A stretch of DNA of 64,000 nt from Brevibacillus laterosporus LMG 15441 (lineage in GTDB: Bacteria; Bacillota; Bacilli; Brevibacillales; Brevibacillaceae), in assembly GCF_000219535.2 (NCBI RefSeq), contig NZ_CP007806.1, positions 2,700,501-2,764,500 on the forward strand. Reading direction: 5' to 3'. Below the pieces are notes generated by a model. It was not told the DNA's origin. It saw only the letters and a list, made by a program, of their open reading frames with translations, and did no database searches. The number at the start of each line of letters is the position of its first letter. Position 1 is the stretch's first letter. Positions 17,600-28,200 of the stretch are shown here, in pieces. Both the position numbers and the translations under genes were made by a program.

Positions 17600-20500
17600 C
17601 TAGAGATTATTGATAAAGTCAGCAATGTCGTCCAGTTCTTCGAAGGTTAGCTCCTCGTCACCTACGTCACTTGGGGTGATATCAGGGCCTTCTTTTTGCA
17701 AGCAGTGATTGATAATCAAGCGTAAATGGTGCATGTAACGATCTACTAATTTGGCGATTGTGCTGTCTTGATAATGCTTTTGACTATACAAGATTTGAAT
17801 GTGCAGCTGTTTCTCACTTACACTCCCGATCACATCCAACTGATAACTGCGATTGCTATTGGGACTAAACAGTGGACCTTTAGGCATGTCAGAGGGTTGC
17901 AACAGTCCCTCTCCTTTCGCCTGCTCGAATTGCCCCAGATAATTGAAACTAATTTCAGACTTTCTAGTGAGTTGGCAGCCTTCACACTGGTCTGAGCCAG
18001 CGAGATAGGTAAGGATTCCGTACCCAATCCCCTTTTGTGGAACTGATCGTAGGGATTCCTTAGTCGCCTTAATTTGATAAGAGAGATCATGCTCAGAGCT
18101 GATAGTCAGATTGACAGGATACAGGGAAGTAAACCAACCGATCGTTCGACTGATGTTGATTTCTTTAATGATATTTTCACGTCCGTGCCCTTCTAGATCG
18201 ACTAGTATGTTGCTCTCTCCTGTCCACTCGTGAATCGTCCGGGCAAGCGCTGTGAGCAACAAGTCGTTAATCTCTGTATGATAGGCTTGAGTAGCATGCT
18301 TGAGTAGGTTATCTGTCTCTTCACTTGTCAAATGAGCTACTTCACTTTGAAGGTCCTGCCATTTATTCGTTCCATCCATATGATCTTGTGGCAACGGCTG
18401 TATCTGGATTGTTTCGAGCTTTTTCCAATAGTCCCATTCTTTAGCGATCGTTTTACTGTCAGCATACTCCTTCAGAGCCCGTGCCCAATCCTGATACGAA
18501 TGCGTTTTGTCAGGTAGCTGAATCACTTCTCCTCGTTGTACTTGGTCGTAGGCAGTCTGTAAATCTTCTAATAAGATTCGCCAGGATACACCGTCTACGA
18601 CCAAATGGTGGATGGTAAGCAACAGATGATCGCCCCACGCTGTTTGAAATACGGTTGCTTTGAACAGCGGGCCTTGGGTCAAGTCGAGACTCTCTTGGAT
18701 ACGAGTGGCTTCCGCCTCGATTCGTGAAGTCAAAACGGCTGAGTCGTACTCGTTACGTAAGTCGATGATCGCAAGGCTGAATGCTTTCTCGTCTGCTTCT
18801 TTGACCCCTCGATTGATCTGTATGACATGACCGACCGATTCCATGGAATAGATCATTCTCAATGCGTCATGATGACTGATTAATTCTGTCAGGACAGCCC
18901 GAAGAATCTCCACTTCTAAACCAGTTGGAGCATGCAACATCACCGATTGATTCCAGTGATGCTGGTCAGCCATTTGTTGAGCAAAAAACCAGTGTTGGAT
19001 GGGTGTCAGCGGAACCTCTCCCACGATTTCCTCTTGAGTCGCTACACTTTTCATCTGTTTGACATAGAGACTGAGCTCTTCGATGGTCGGATACAGGAAA
19101 ATCTGATTAATGTCTGCCTTCAATTGATATTTGCCCAAACGAGCCACGATCTGGATTGCGTTAATCGAATCACCACCGAGTTCAAAGAAGTTATCCTGAA
19201 TCCCAATACGATCAATCCCTAGTACCTCAGCAAATATCTTTGCTAGCAGCTCTTGCGTTTCGTTGGTTGGAGCGACATATTGTTTCCCGTATTGCTCATC
19301 GGTGCTGGGCAATGGTAAGGCTTTTCGGTCGACTTTACCATTGGTTGTCAAGGGTAGCTTCGGCAAGGTTATGTAGAACGTCGGAATCATATAGTCCGGT
19401 AGGTGTACGGCAAGGTATTTGCGCAGTTCACCATAATCAGGAGCTTCATCTGCGACGATATAAGCACATAGGACTTTTTTGGATTCTAATTCCTTTGGCT
19501 CCACAACAGCCATCTGAATTGTCTCGAAAGCATTCAAACGACTTTCTATCTCCCCAAGCTCGATGCGATAGCCACGAATTTTGACTTGTTGATCTTTACG
19601 GCCGAGAAATTCAAGATTACCGTCTGGGAGCCAGCGGGCGATGTCACCCGTGCGGTACATCCTTTCTCCCTCAACAAATGGATTAGGGGTAAATGCCGTA
19701 TTAGTAAGATCGTCCCGATTGAGATAACCACGTGCCAGACCAGCCCCGGAAATGCATAGCTCACCTGGCACCCCGATTGGTTGAAGCTGTCCATGATGGT
19801 TTATCACATATATGAATACATTATTAGCGGGTTTGCCAATCGGGATATTTGGCAAAGCCTTGGTCACTTCATAGGACGTTGCTAATACCGTGTTTTCTGA
19901 CGGACCATAGTTGTTAATAAATCGGCATGGCTGTGGGATAAAGCGATTCAGCTTGTCACCGCCTGTGTTCAAGATGCGCAGGCTCTGTGTCGGCCATTCC
20001 ATGAATAATTCAAACATTTGGGTCGGTAGATAACTCACCGTAATCTGATGTTGTTGATAGTAGCGGTGCAAACGCTCGATATCATAGCGCACCTCATCAC
20101 TAAGTAGATGAAGAGTGGCCCCTGAAGTTAAGCAAGGGAAAATCTCCCAAATGGTTGCATCGAAACTGAATCCAGCGTATTTGGTCATTCGATCTTGCGA
20201 GGTCAGCTCGTACTTCTCCTTAACTCCACAGCAGAGATTAATGAGTGAACGGTGTTCAATCATCACACCTTTTGGCTGCCCCGTAGAGCCGGAAGTAAAG
20301 ATGACATATGCCAAATTGCTGGAGGTATTGACCGGCTCTAAATCATCAGTCTCACCCTGATACAGGGAAGCATCGGAGAGAGCCAAAATGTCTCCGTCAA
20401 AAGCCAATGGGATTGGTAATTTGGTATGGATTAACAGCCACTTACTACCTGCCTCTTTAAGCATATAGTCCATCCGCTCAACAGGATAATCTGGAGCAAT

Positions 20501-23500
20501 CGGCAGGAATGCACCACCGGCTTTGAGCACTGCGAGTACAGCAATTGCCATTTCCACTGAATGGTCTGCGATGATGGCTACGATGCTTTCCGAACCAACG
20601 CCTTTGGATCGCAGCTTGCGGGCTAATTGATTCGCTTTTTCGTTGAACTGCTGGTAGGTCAATTGTTGCCAATCATCTATGAGTGCAATGTGATTTGGGC
20701 GTTTTTTAGCATGGTATTCGATTAGCTCATGCACCAGTTGATGAACAGGGTAATCCACTTGCGTATCGTTAAAAGTAGTGAGTAATTGTTTTTTCTCCTC
20801 TGGCGTTACCATGTCAATCTGAGCAAGCAATTGATCCGAGTCTAATACCACTGCGCTAATGATTTGAATCAAATGCCCCGCCATACGCTCGATGGTTTCT
20901 TGTTTATACAGAGAGGTACTGTACTCCCAATCAAACATCAGTTTGCCATCCATTTCTGCGACCTGAACTGTCATATCAAACTTCGCTACCTTGTATGGAT
21001 AGGCGTAGTTGTCAATTGTTAAAGCCGGCAGATTTTGATCGGTAAACGTTATATTTTGTACGGCAAATGTCATGTCAAACAATGGATTACGACTAAGGTC
21101 CCGACGCAGGCTAAGCTTGTCTATCAGTTCCTCAAGTGGGTAATCCTGATGCTCATAGGCATTTAGCAGGTTCTCTTTTACTTCACTCAGAAACTCTCGG
21201 AAGCTCTTGTTAGCAGTCGGTTTGTTACGCAGTGCCAAGGTGTTGACGAACATCCCAACCAACGGCTCCAACTCAGCATGTTGACGCCCAGCGATAGGTG
21301 AGCCGACTATAATATCTTCCTGACCGGTATATTTAGAAAGCAACACATTATACGCCGCGATCAGAGTCATAAATAATGTCACCTGATTGTGCTCGCAGAA
21401 ACGGTTAATCATCGCTGTCTGCTTCTCATCCAAGGTAAAGGTGTATCGATCCCCCTTAAACTGTTGAACAGAACCACGCGCATAGTCTGTAGGCATATCA
21501 AGCACTGGTAACTCACCTGAAAAGGTATGAAGCCAAAACTCTTCCTGTCGCGCAGCCTCTCCGCCTTGCATCCGAGTTTGCAGCCAGGCAGCATAATCCT
21601 TGTATTGAATACGCAGCTCTGGTAATTCTTTTCCAAGGTAGAGTTGGTTAAACTCTTCAACCAAAAGCTTCATGGATACACCGTCAGAGATGATATGATG
21701 CATATCCACAACAAGAACAAAGCGTGTGTCGCTAACACGGATGATTAGGCCGCGTACAAGTGGCGCTTGGCTCAAATCAAATGGTTGAATGAATTGTTCG
21801 ATCATCTTATTCAATTCTGCTTCGCTCGCCTTTGGTGCTTCCCTCACCTCGAAGGACACTTCCAAATTTTCATGTACCTGTTGCATGAGAACACCATCTA
21901 CCAATGTAAAAGAGGTTCGTAGCGCTTCATGGCGATCCATCAAGCTTCTCCATACAGAGCATGTACGCTGTATATCGAGAGATCCCTGAATAGAGAGCAT
22001 CAAAGGCATGTTGTAGCTGGTTTCTGCTCCTTCGAACTGTTGGATTACATAGAGGCGTTTCTGCGCAGAAGTGGTACCATAATATTTTTTATGGTCAATT
22101 TTTTCGATTGTTTCATATTCGCACGTGGTAGCATTACGGATAAAATCAGCCATTCCGCGAATCGTCGGACATTGAAACACTGCCTTGAGTGGAAAAGTAA
22201 TTTCTAGCTGCATACTGATGCGTGATGCAAGCATGGTCGCTTTGATTGAATGACCGCCGATACTGAAAAAATTGTCCTTCACTCCAACCCTCGACTGCCC
22301 CAGCACTTCTTCCCATATCTGGACAAGTGCAATCTCCAACTCATCTGACGGTGCGATATATTCGAAGCCCTGTTGGAGTTGTTCGCTAACCTCAGGAAGC
22401 TGGTTGCGATCAACCTTACCGTTTGGTGTAAGTGGGAGTTTTTCCATTCCAACAAAATAGCCTGGAATCATATAGTCAGGTAAGCTTTGGCCAAGTGCCT
22501 GTCGGAGTTCATCTGGCTCAACATCGTTGCCTACGTAATAGGCGACGAGATAGACAAGTCCGCTAGAGTCTTTGCGATCAACCACAATAGCGTCCTGCAC
22601 CTTTGGATGTTGCAACAAAACATGTGTAACCTCGCCGGGCTCAATACGATAACCGCGGATTTTCACCAAATGATCGAGACGTGAAACGTATTCTAGGTTT
22701 CCATCCCAAAGCCACTTAACCACGTCACCAGTACGGTAGATACGCTCACCGGGTAGGAAGGGATGTGGAATGAATTTTTCTTCGGTCAGCTCATCGCGAT
22801 CCAAATAACCTCGTACTAAGCCTCCCCCTCCGATGCACAGCTCTCCTGGAACACCGATTGGCTGGAGATTTTGCTTTTGATCAAGGACAAAAAGTTGAGT
22901 TTGGTTTACTGGTTTGCCGATAGGAATTGTGAATGCATCTGCTGAAACCTGTTCAACCGAATAATATGTCGAATAGACCGTATTTTCCGACGGACCGTAT
23001 AGATGAATAAGTCGGTTCGGACCAAGATATCGCATCGCTTTACGGACGTGGTGAACCGAGACCTTTTCCCCACCAAATAAAATCTTGTGCAACGGAGCTA
23101 AACAGCGTAAGTCTGCGTCCACCACCGCGTTGAATAAAGCCGTTGTCATCAGTGTCATGGTAACGCCATTCTTCGTGATTACCCGGGGCAGTTGAGTCAT
23201 GTCGAGCATCTCTTCACGTTTAATCAGCACCAATCTAGCGCCATTGAGCAATGCTCCATAAATATCAAAGATAGAGCCGTCAAAAATATAGTTCGACAAC
23301 TGCAAAATCCGGTCTTGTTCACGGATATTGACATAATTAGGCTTAACCACAGTCCTTAACACGTTGGCATGAGTAGTCAGATTCCCTTTTGGATTGCCTG
23401 TTGAGCCGGAAGTATATTGAATGAGCGCAAGTGTTTGTCCGTCGCTCTGAGGCGGCAGATTGCTCGCATCACCTTGGTAGAGAGAGCTGTCATCAACAGG

Positions 23501-25255
23501 AATGGCTTCGACCCGCCATGGATACACATTCATTAGCTGTGCTTGGGTCAATACAAGTTGAACACCAGCATCCTTTAGCAGGAACCCTATGCGCTCTGCC
23601 GGAAACTGAGGGTCAATGGGTAGATAGGCCCCTCCTGCTTTGAGTACGGCCAGCATGGCCACAATCATCTCAATGGACCGGTCTAATACCAACGCAACCG
23701 AACGCTCTTCCCGAATTCCCTTCGCTTGCAGATGGCGGGCCAACTGATTGGCTTTCTCATTTAATTGCTTATAAGTTAACTGATCGTCTCCGAACACGAT
23801 GGCGATGCTATCTTTTTGACATTCGGCCCAGGATTCGAATACCTCGGCAATGCTTTGAGTGTAAGGTTTATGGCATTGTTCTGGGTTAAATTGGTTGAGT
23901 AGCCGCTGTTTTTCCTCATCGGTGACGATTTCGAGCTGATTGACTACAATTCCAGGGTCAGCTGATATCTGCTCCATCATCTTAATCAGATGTCCGCTTA
24001 TCCCTTGAATTAAATCTGACGTAAATCTTTGCCCGTTATAAATAAACTTAAGTAGCATTTGGTCGTCAGATTGGGCGGCTAGTATATTAAAATCGTAGTT
24101 GGTTTGCTCAAATACCTCGATATTCGATATGTGAAGACCAATTCGCTGCTCCAATTCGTCCGTACTGATTCGTGATGGATAGTTTTGGTACGCCAGCAGA
24201 TGGTCAAACAAATTTTGCTGAAGGCTAGACTGCTGTTGAATATCGGCAAGCGACACATAGTCATACGCTTCACAATGAAGTGCCGCACTTTTTACCTGCT
24301 GAAGCAGGTCCTCAAAGGTCAATCCGTCTTGTATCTGAACGCGAACTGGGATCGAGTTGATAAACAGCCCTACAATTCTCTCCACATCCGGGATATCAGA
24401 TGGACGGCCGGAAACAACTGCGCCGAACACAACATCATCAGTGTTGTTATAGCGTTGAAGCAGGATACTCCACACTGCCTGAAATACATGGTTCATCGTA
24501 ACCTGATACTGGCGTGCAAGTCTGGTCAGCTTAGCAGTGAGCTCTGTCGATAAGGTCACGAGATATTCCTGCGGTTGATAGCCATTCTCTGACGGAGATG
24601 GTGATAGCTGAGCCGGTACGCTTACCCGTTCCTCGTAGCCTAAGAGATACTGTTTCCAGTAGGCCAATGCCTCTTCTCGATCCTGATTTTCCAGCCATTG
24701 AATATAGTGACTGTACGGTACCACAGCATCTAATGTAAGAGGTAGATTGTTACTCACCTGCTTATAGAACTCGAAAAACTCTCCAAGAATGATTCCAAAG
24801 CACCAGCCATCCATTAAGATATGATGATAGCTCCAGATGACTTGATAGGTAGCCTCCCCTGTCTTGAGTACAGCCATACGAGTGAGCAAGTCACTGGACA
24901 AATCGAATCCTTTTGCTTTGTCCTGCTGGCAGAAAGCTTCCACTTGGTTCCTTTTTTCTGCATCGGGAAGAGACGAGATGTCCTCATAATGTATGGTCGT
25001 ACTACGCTGCTTCAAAACAATCTGAATCGGTTCATCTAAATCCTCGTACATGAAAACCGAACGCAGAATATCGTAACGATCAATAAGCAGGTTAAGACTT
25101 TTTTGGAGGGCCTCAAGATTTAGCGGCCCTTCCAGCTTGAAACGCATCTGCTCAAAGTAAGCGTTATGCTTACGATCCAGTATGTGATGAAATAGCATCC
25201 CTTCCTGGAGAGGGGACAGCCGTTGGATTAGCTTAATCTCTGCATGTTCTCCCAT
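17600..25255 (-). CDS. NRPS subunit 3: C-A-PCP-C-A-PCP-E
   Basis: A 2551-aa two-module synthetase. The N-terminal C domain (HHILMDG about 143) follows an epimerising module and is of the D-donor kind. Adenylation core TSGSTG lies near 608, PCP GGHS near 1000, second C domain HHIISDG near 1185, second A core near 1651, PCP with the GGDS form typical before epimerases near 2025, and the E domain with HHLVVDG near 2215 and an EGHGRE motif further on. Specificity residues: module 1 DGFLLGLVYK (close to the Ile code DGFFLGVVYK), module 2 DAWYNGNVLK (a variant of the Leu code, substrate not assigned, probably hydrophobic). The product step is therefore Ile/Val then a D-residue. The C-terminus TPSD...LTFEELDDIADFINNL is a COM-type donor helix for subunit 4. 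It starts 18 bases after subunit 2 with AAGGAGAGG as ribosome site. Confidence 0.95.
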   Translation of the reverse strand: MGEHAEIKLIQRLSPLQEGMLFHHILDRKHNAYFEQMRFKLEGPLNLEALQKSLNLLIDRYDILRSVFMYEDLDEPIQIVLKQRSTTIHYEDISSLPDAEKRNQVEAFCQQDKAKGFDLSSDLLTRMAVLKTGEATYQVIWSYHHILMDGWCFGIILGEFFEFYKQVSNNLPLTLDAVVPYSHYIQWLENQDREEALAYWKQYLLGYEERVSVPAQLSPSPSENGYQPQEYLVTLSTELTAKLTRLARQYQVTMNHVFQAVWSILLQRYNNTDDVVFGAVVSGRPSDIPDVERIVGLFINSIPVRVQIQDGLTFEDLLQQVKSAALHCEAYDYVSLADIQQQSSLQQNLFDHLLAYQNYPSRISTDELEQRIGLHISNIEVFEQTNYDFNILAAQSDDQMLLKFIYNGQRFTSDLIQGISGHLIKMMEQISADPGIVVNQLEIVTDEEKQRLLNQFNPEQCHKPYTQSIAEVFESWAECQKDSIAIVFGDDQLTYKQLNEKANQLARHLQAKGIREERSVALVLDRSIEMIVAMLAVLKAGGAYLPIDPQFPAERIGFLLKDAGVQLVLTQAQLMNVYPWRVEAIPVDDSSLYQGDASNLPPQSDGQTLALIQYTSGSTGNPKGNLTTHANVLRTVVKPNYVNIREQDRILQLSNYIFDGSIFDIYGALLNGARLVLIKREEMLDMTQLPRVITKNGVTMTLMTTALFNAVVDADLRCLAPLHKILFGGEKVSVHHVRKAMRYLGPNRLIHLYGPSENTVYSTYYSVEQVSADAFTIPIGKPVNQTQLFVLDQKQNLQPIGVPGELCIGGGGLVRGYLDRDELTEEKFIPHPFLPGERIYRTGDVVKWLWDGNLEYVSRLDHLVKIRGYRIEPGEVTHVLLQHPKVQDAIVVDRKDSSGLVYLVAYYVGNDVEPDELRQALGQSLPDYMIPGYFVGMEKLPLTPNGKVDRNQLPEVSEQLQQGFEYIAPSDELEIALVQIWEEVLGQSRVGVKDNFFSIGGHSIKATMLASRISMQLEITFPLKAVFQCPTIRGMADFIRNATTCEYETIEKIDHKKYYGTTSAQKRLYVIQQFEGAETSYNMPLMLSIQGSLDIQRTCSVWRSLMDRHEALRTSFTLVDGVLMQQVHENLEVSFEVREAPKASEAELNKMIEQFIQPFDLSQAPLVRGLIIRVSDTRFVLVVDMHHIISDGVSMKLLVEEFNQLYLGKELPELRIQYKDYAAWLQTRMQGGEAARQEEFWLHTFSGELPVLDMPTDYARGSVQQFKGDRYTFTLDEKQTAMINRFCEHNQVTLFMTLIAAYNVLLSKYTGQEDIIVGSPIAGRQHAELEPLVGMFVNTLALRNKPTANKSFREFLSEVKENLLNAYEHQDYPLEELIDKLSLRRDLSRNPLFDMTFAVQNITFTDQNLPALTIDNYAYPYKVAKFDMTVQVAEMDGKLMFDWEYSTSLYKQETIERMAGHLIQIISAVVLDSDQLLAQIDMVTPEEKKQLLTTFNDTQVDYPVHQLVHELIEYHAKKRPNHIALIDDWQQLTYQQFNEKANQLARKLRSKGVGSESIVAIIADHSVEMAIAVLAVLKAGGAFLPIAPDYPVERMDYMLKEAGSKWLLIHTKLPIPLAFDGDILALSDASLYQGETDDLEPVNTSSNLAYVIFTSGSTGQPKGVMIEHRSLINLCCGVKEKYELTSQDRMTKYAGFSFDATIWEIFPCLTSGATLHLLSDEVRYDIERLHRYYQQHQITVSYLPTQMFELFMEWPTQSLRILNTGGDKLNRFIPQPCRFINNYGPSENTVLATSYEVTKALPNIPIGKPANNVFIYVINHHGQLQPIGVPGELCISGAGLARGYLNRDDLTNTAFTPNPFVEGERMYRTGDIARWLPDGNLEFLGRKDQQVKIRGYRIELGEIESRLNAFETIQMAVVEPKELESKKVLCAYIVADEAPDYGELRKYLAVHLPDYMIPTFYITLPKLPLTTNGKVDRKALPLPSTDEQYGKQYVAPTNETQELLAKIFAEVLGIDRIGIQDNFFELGGDSINAIQIVARLGKYQLKADINQIFLYPTIEELSLYVKQMKSVATQEEIVGEVPLTPIQHWFFAQQMADQHHWNQSVMLHAPTGLEVEILRAVLTELISHHDALRMIYSMESVGHVIQINRGVKEADEKAFSLAIIDLRNEYDSAVLTSRIEAEATRIQESLDLTQGPLFKATVFQTAWGDHLLLTIHHLVVDGVSWRILLEDLQTAYDQVQRGEVIQLPDKTHSYQDWARALKEYADSKTIAKEWDYWKKLETIQIQPLPQDHMDGTNKWQDLQSEVAHLTSEETDNLLKHATQAYHTEINDLLLTALARTIHEWTGESNILVDLEGHGRENIIKEINISRTIGWFTSLYPVNLTISSEHDLSYQIKATKESLRSVPQKGIGYGILTYLAGSDQCEGCQLTRKSEISFNYLGQFEQAKGEGLLQPSDMPKGPLFSPNSNRSYQLDVIGSVSEKQLHIQILYSQKHYQDSTIAKLVDRYMHHLRLIINHCLQKEGPDITPSDVGDEELTFEELDDIADFINNL

Positions 25256-25273
25256 TTGGTTTACTACCTCTCC

Positions 25274-28200
25274 TTAGATTTTGATAGATTTGAGTTTCCC
25301 TGATATTTTAGTAAGCTTGTCGATAGAAAGCTTGTTGTAGCCTACATCACTTGGGGTCAGATCGGTACCTTCTTTCGTAAGACAGTGGTCGATGCAGCGA
25401 ATCAATTGGGAACGGTACATCTCAGCAAGACGTTCAATCGTTGCTGAATTGTATTGCTGGGAGCTATACATCCAGTGCAGGGTCAATTGGTCGTCTGCAA
25501 CACTGCCCGTAATGTCGATCAAATTGCTACGGTTACTTGACGGGCTAAATAAGGAGCCCGTCGGCATCTCAGCTCGTTGGAAACCAGTTGAGGATTTTCC
25601 ATGGCCGAATTGCCCCAGATAGTTGAAGCTGATTTCAGGCTTGATCATAGGTAGATCCTCTTTTTCCAGCGAATTGTTCATGTACCGTAAAATCCCGTAG
25701 CCGATCCCCTTATTCGGAATTTGACGAATGGATTCTTTGATCATCTTAATTTGATAGGATAGATCTGAAATATAGGACATATCTAGCACAAACGGATACA
25801 TGCTAGTAAACCATCCGACGGTACGGCTAATGTCGACAGTATGGATGATATCCTCGCGACCATGACCTTCAAGCTCGACGGCAAAGCAATTCTCACCTGT
25901 CCACTCATGCAAGGACAATCCCAATGCGGTCAAGAGCAGATCATTCATTTCGGTCTGATATGCATGATGAACGCTCGTGAGCAGGTTCTTTGTCGCATCT
26001 TTGGATAGTGCTGATGTGATCACCTGCATGTCGCCCCATGTATTTCCACCAGCTAAGTAATCTGCCGGAATACTTGCCACCTTGCTCTTTTCTAGCTGAA
26101 CCCAATAATCTAGTTCCCTATGCACTGTTTTTCCTGAAGCATAATCCGCCAACTCATTTGCCCAGTGCTGATAGGAATGCGTCTTCTGCGGTAGGTTGAT
26201 GGGTTGCTTGGAAAGGGCTTGTTGATAGGCATTTTCCAAATCCTCAAGGATAATGCGCCAGGATACACCATCAACCACAAGGTGATGAATTGCGATCAAC
26301 AAATAGTCAACTTGTTTCGTACGGAAAAGACCTGCTTGGACGAGTGGCCCCTCCTGCAAATTAATGCCAGATTGAATACGCGTTCCCTCGCGCTCAAGGC
26401 GGACCCTCACGTCCGATTCATCACACAAATCAAGTACTTCTAGAGTAAACAGCTCTCCTGTGTTGCTTCGATTTATCTGACAAACCTCAGCGATAGCATC
26501 TTCCTTGGTTATATACACCATCCGCAATGCATCATGATGTTCCACCAGTTTTTGCAGGGCTTGGCGTAGAGCTGCTTCGTCTATACCCGCTGGATGAGTT
26601 AACATCATCGCCTGATTCCAATGATGTGCATCAGTGAGATCTTGAGTAAAGAACCACCTTTGAATTGGCGTCAATCTGACTTCACCCTCAACTGCTCCTT
26701 GCTCAATTACGATGCTGGTAGCACTGATATAGGGTGTCACCTGCTCAATTGTCGGATTTTGAAACAAATCTCGGATTGTCAGTTTAAGGTTTTGACTGTT
26801 CAGACGAGCCGCAATCTGAATTGCCTTGATCGAGTCACCACCAAGGTCAAAGAAGTTATCCTTCACCCCGACACGTTCAACGCTTAGTACATCGGCCCAG
26901 ATGTTTGCCAGTGTTTCTTCGATGCTGGTGGTGGCCGCAATATATTCGGTTTGAGCAAGCATTGTAGCATCTGGCTTCGGTAAAGCATTGTAATCAACCT
27001 TGCCATTAGCAGTTAATGGGAATTTTTCCATGGCGGCAAAATGGCTGGGAATCATATAATCTGGCAAAATGCGAGCCAGATGTTGGCGTAGTTCGTCCGT
27101 GCCAATCGATTTAGATGCGCAATAGTAAGCACAAATCATGTCGTTGTGTATAATAACCGCTGAGGCAATAATTTCTGGATAGGTTAAGAGTTGGGCTTCA
27201 ATCTCACCCAATTCCACGCGATAGCCTCTTACTTTTACCTGTTGATCTATGCGGCCCAGATAGATCAGATTACCGTCTTGGCTCCATGAGACCAAATCCC
27301 CGGTGCGATACATTCGTCCGCCAGGCACAAACGGATCATCAACGAATTTTTCAGCAGTCAGGTCGGGACGGTTCAAGTAGCCACGCGCCAAACTGTCACC
27401 TGCCACGCATAACTCCCCTGGCACACCGATTGGCTGAAGCTGTGATGCTTGGTTTAGTACATAGACTCGGACATTGTGAATCGGCTGACCGATTGGTATG
27501 TGCGGCATCTCTGACTCGATACGATATCGAGTTGTAACAACTGTATTTTCTGTCGGGCCATAATTGTTGACCAACTGATAACGCTGAGGGGTATACGATT
27601 TGAGCTTGTCACCACCAGTCAGCAACAGACGAAGTGATTGGTTTGATTCAGGCAAATTCATGAACGCTTCGCATATCTGTGTTGGCAAAAAGCTTACTGT
27701 TATGCAGTTTTTTTCGAAATATTCGTTCAGCTGATCAATACTGAGACGGATATCAGGGCTTATTACGTGCAACGATGCTCCCGCAACTAAAGTAGGGAAA
27801 ATTTCCCACACAGATGCATCAAAGCCCAAGCCTGCATATTTAGTAGTGATATCGTTTGCTAAAAGCTGATATTCACATTGGTGCCATAAAGTCAGATTAA
27901 CGAGGGAACGATGCTCCACCATAACCCCTTTTGGTTGTCCCGTAGAACCAGACGTATAGATGACATAGGCCAGATGATTTTCGTTGGTTTCTGTAGGCTG
28001 CAATGCTTGCCTTTCTTGATATAGCTCTACATCAGTCAGGTCATGTATTTCTCCAGCAAAGTCAAGGGCCTCCAGATTCGTACCACAGTTAGTCAGCATC
28101 CATTTCGTACCACTATCAGATAACATATACTGCACACGATCGCTCGGATACGTCGGGTCAATAGGCAAGAAGGCTCCTCCCGCTTTAAGGATAGCGAGGA

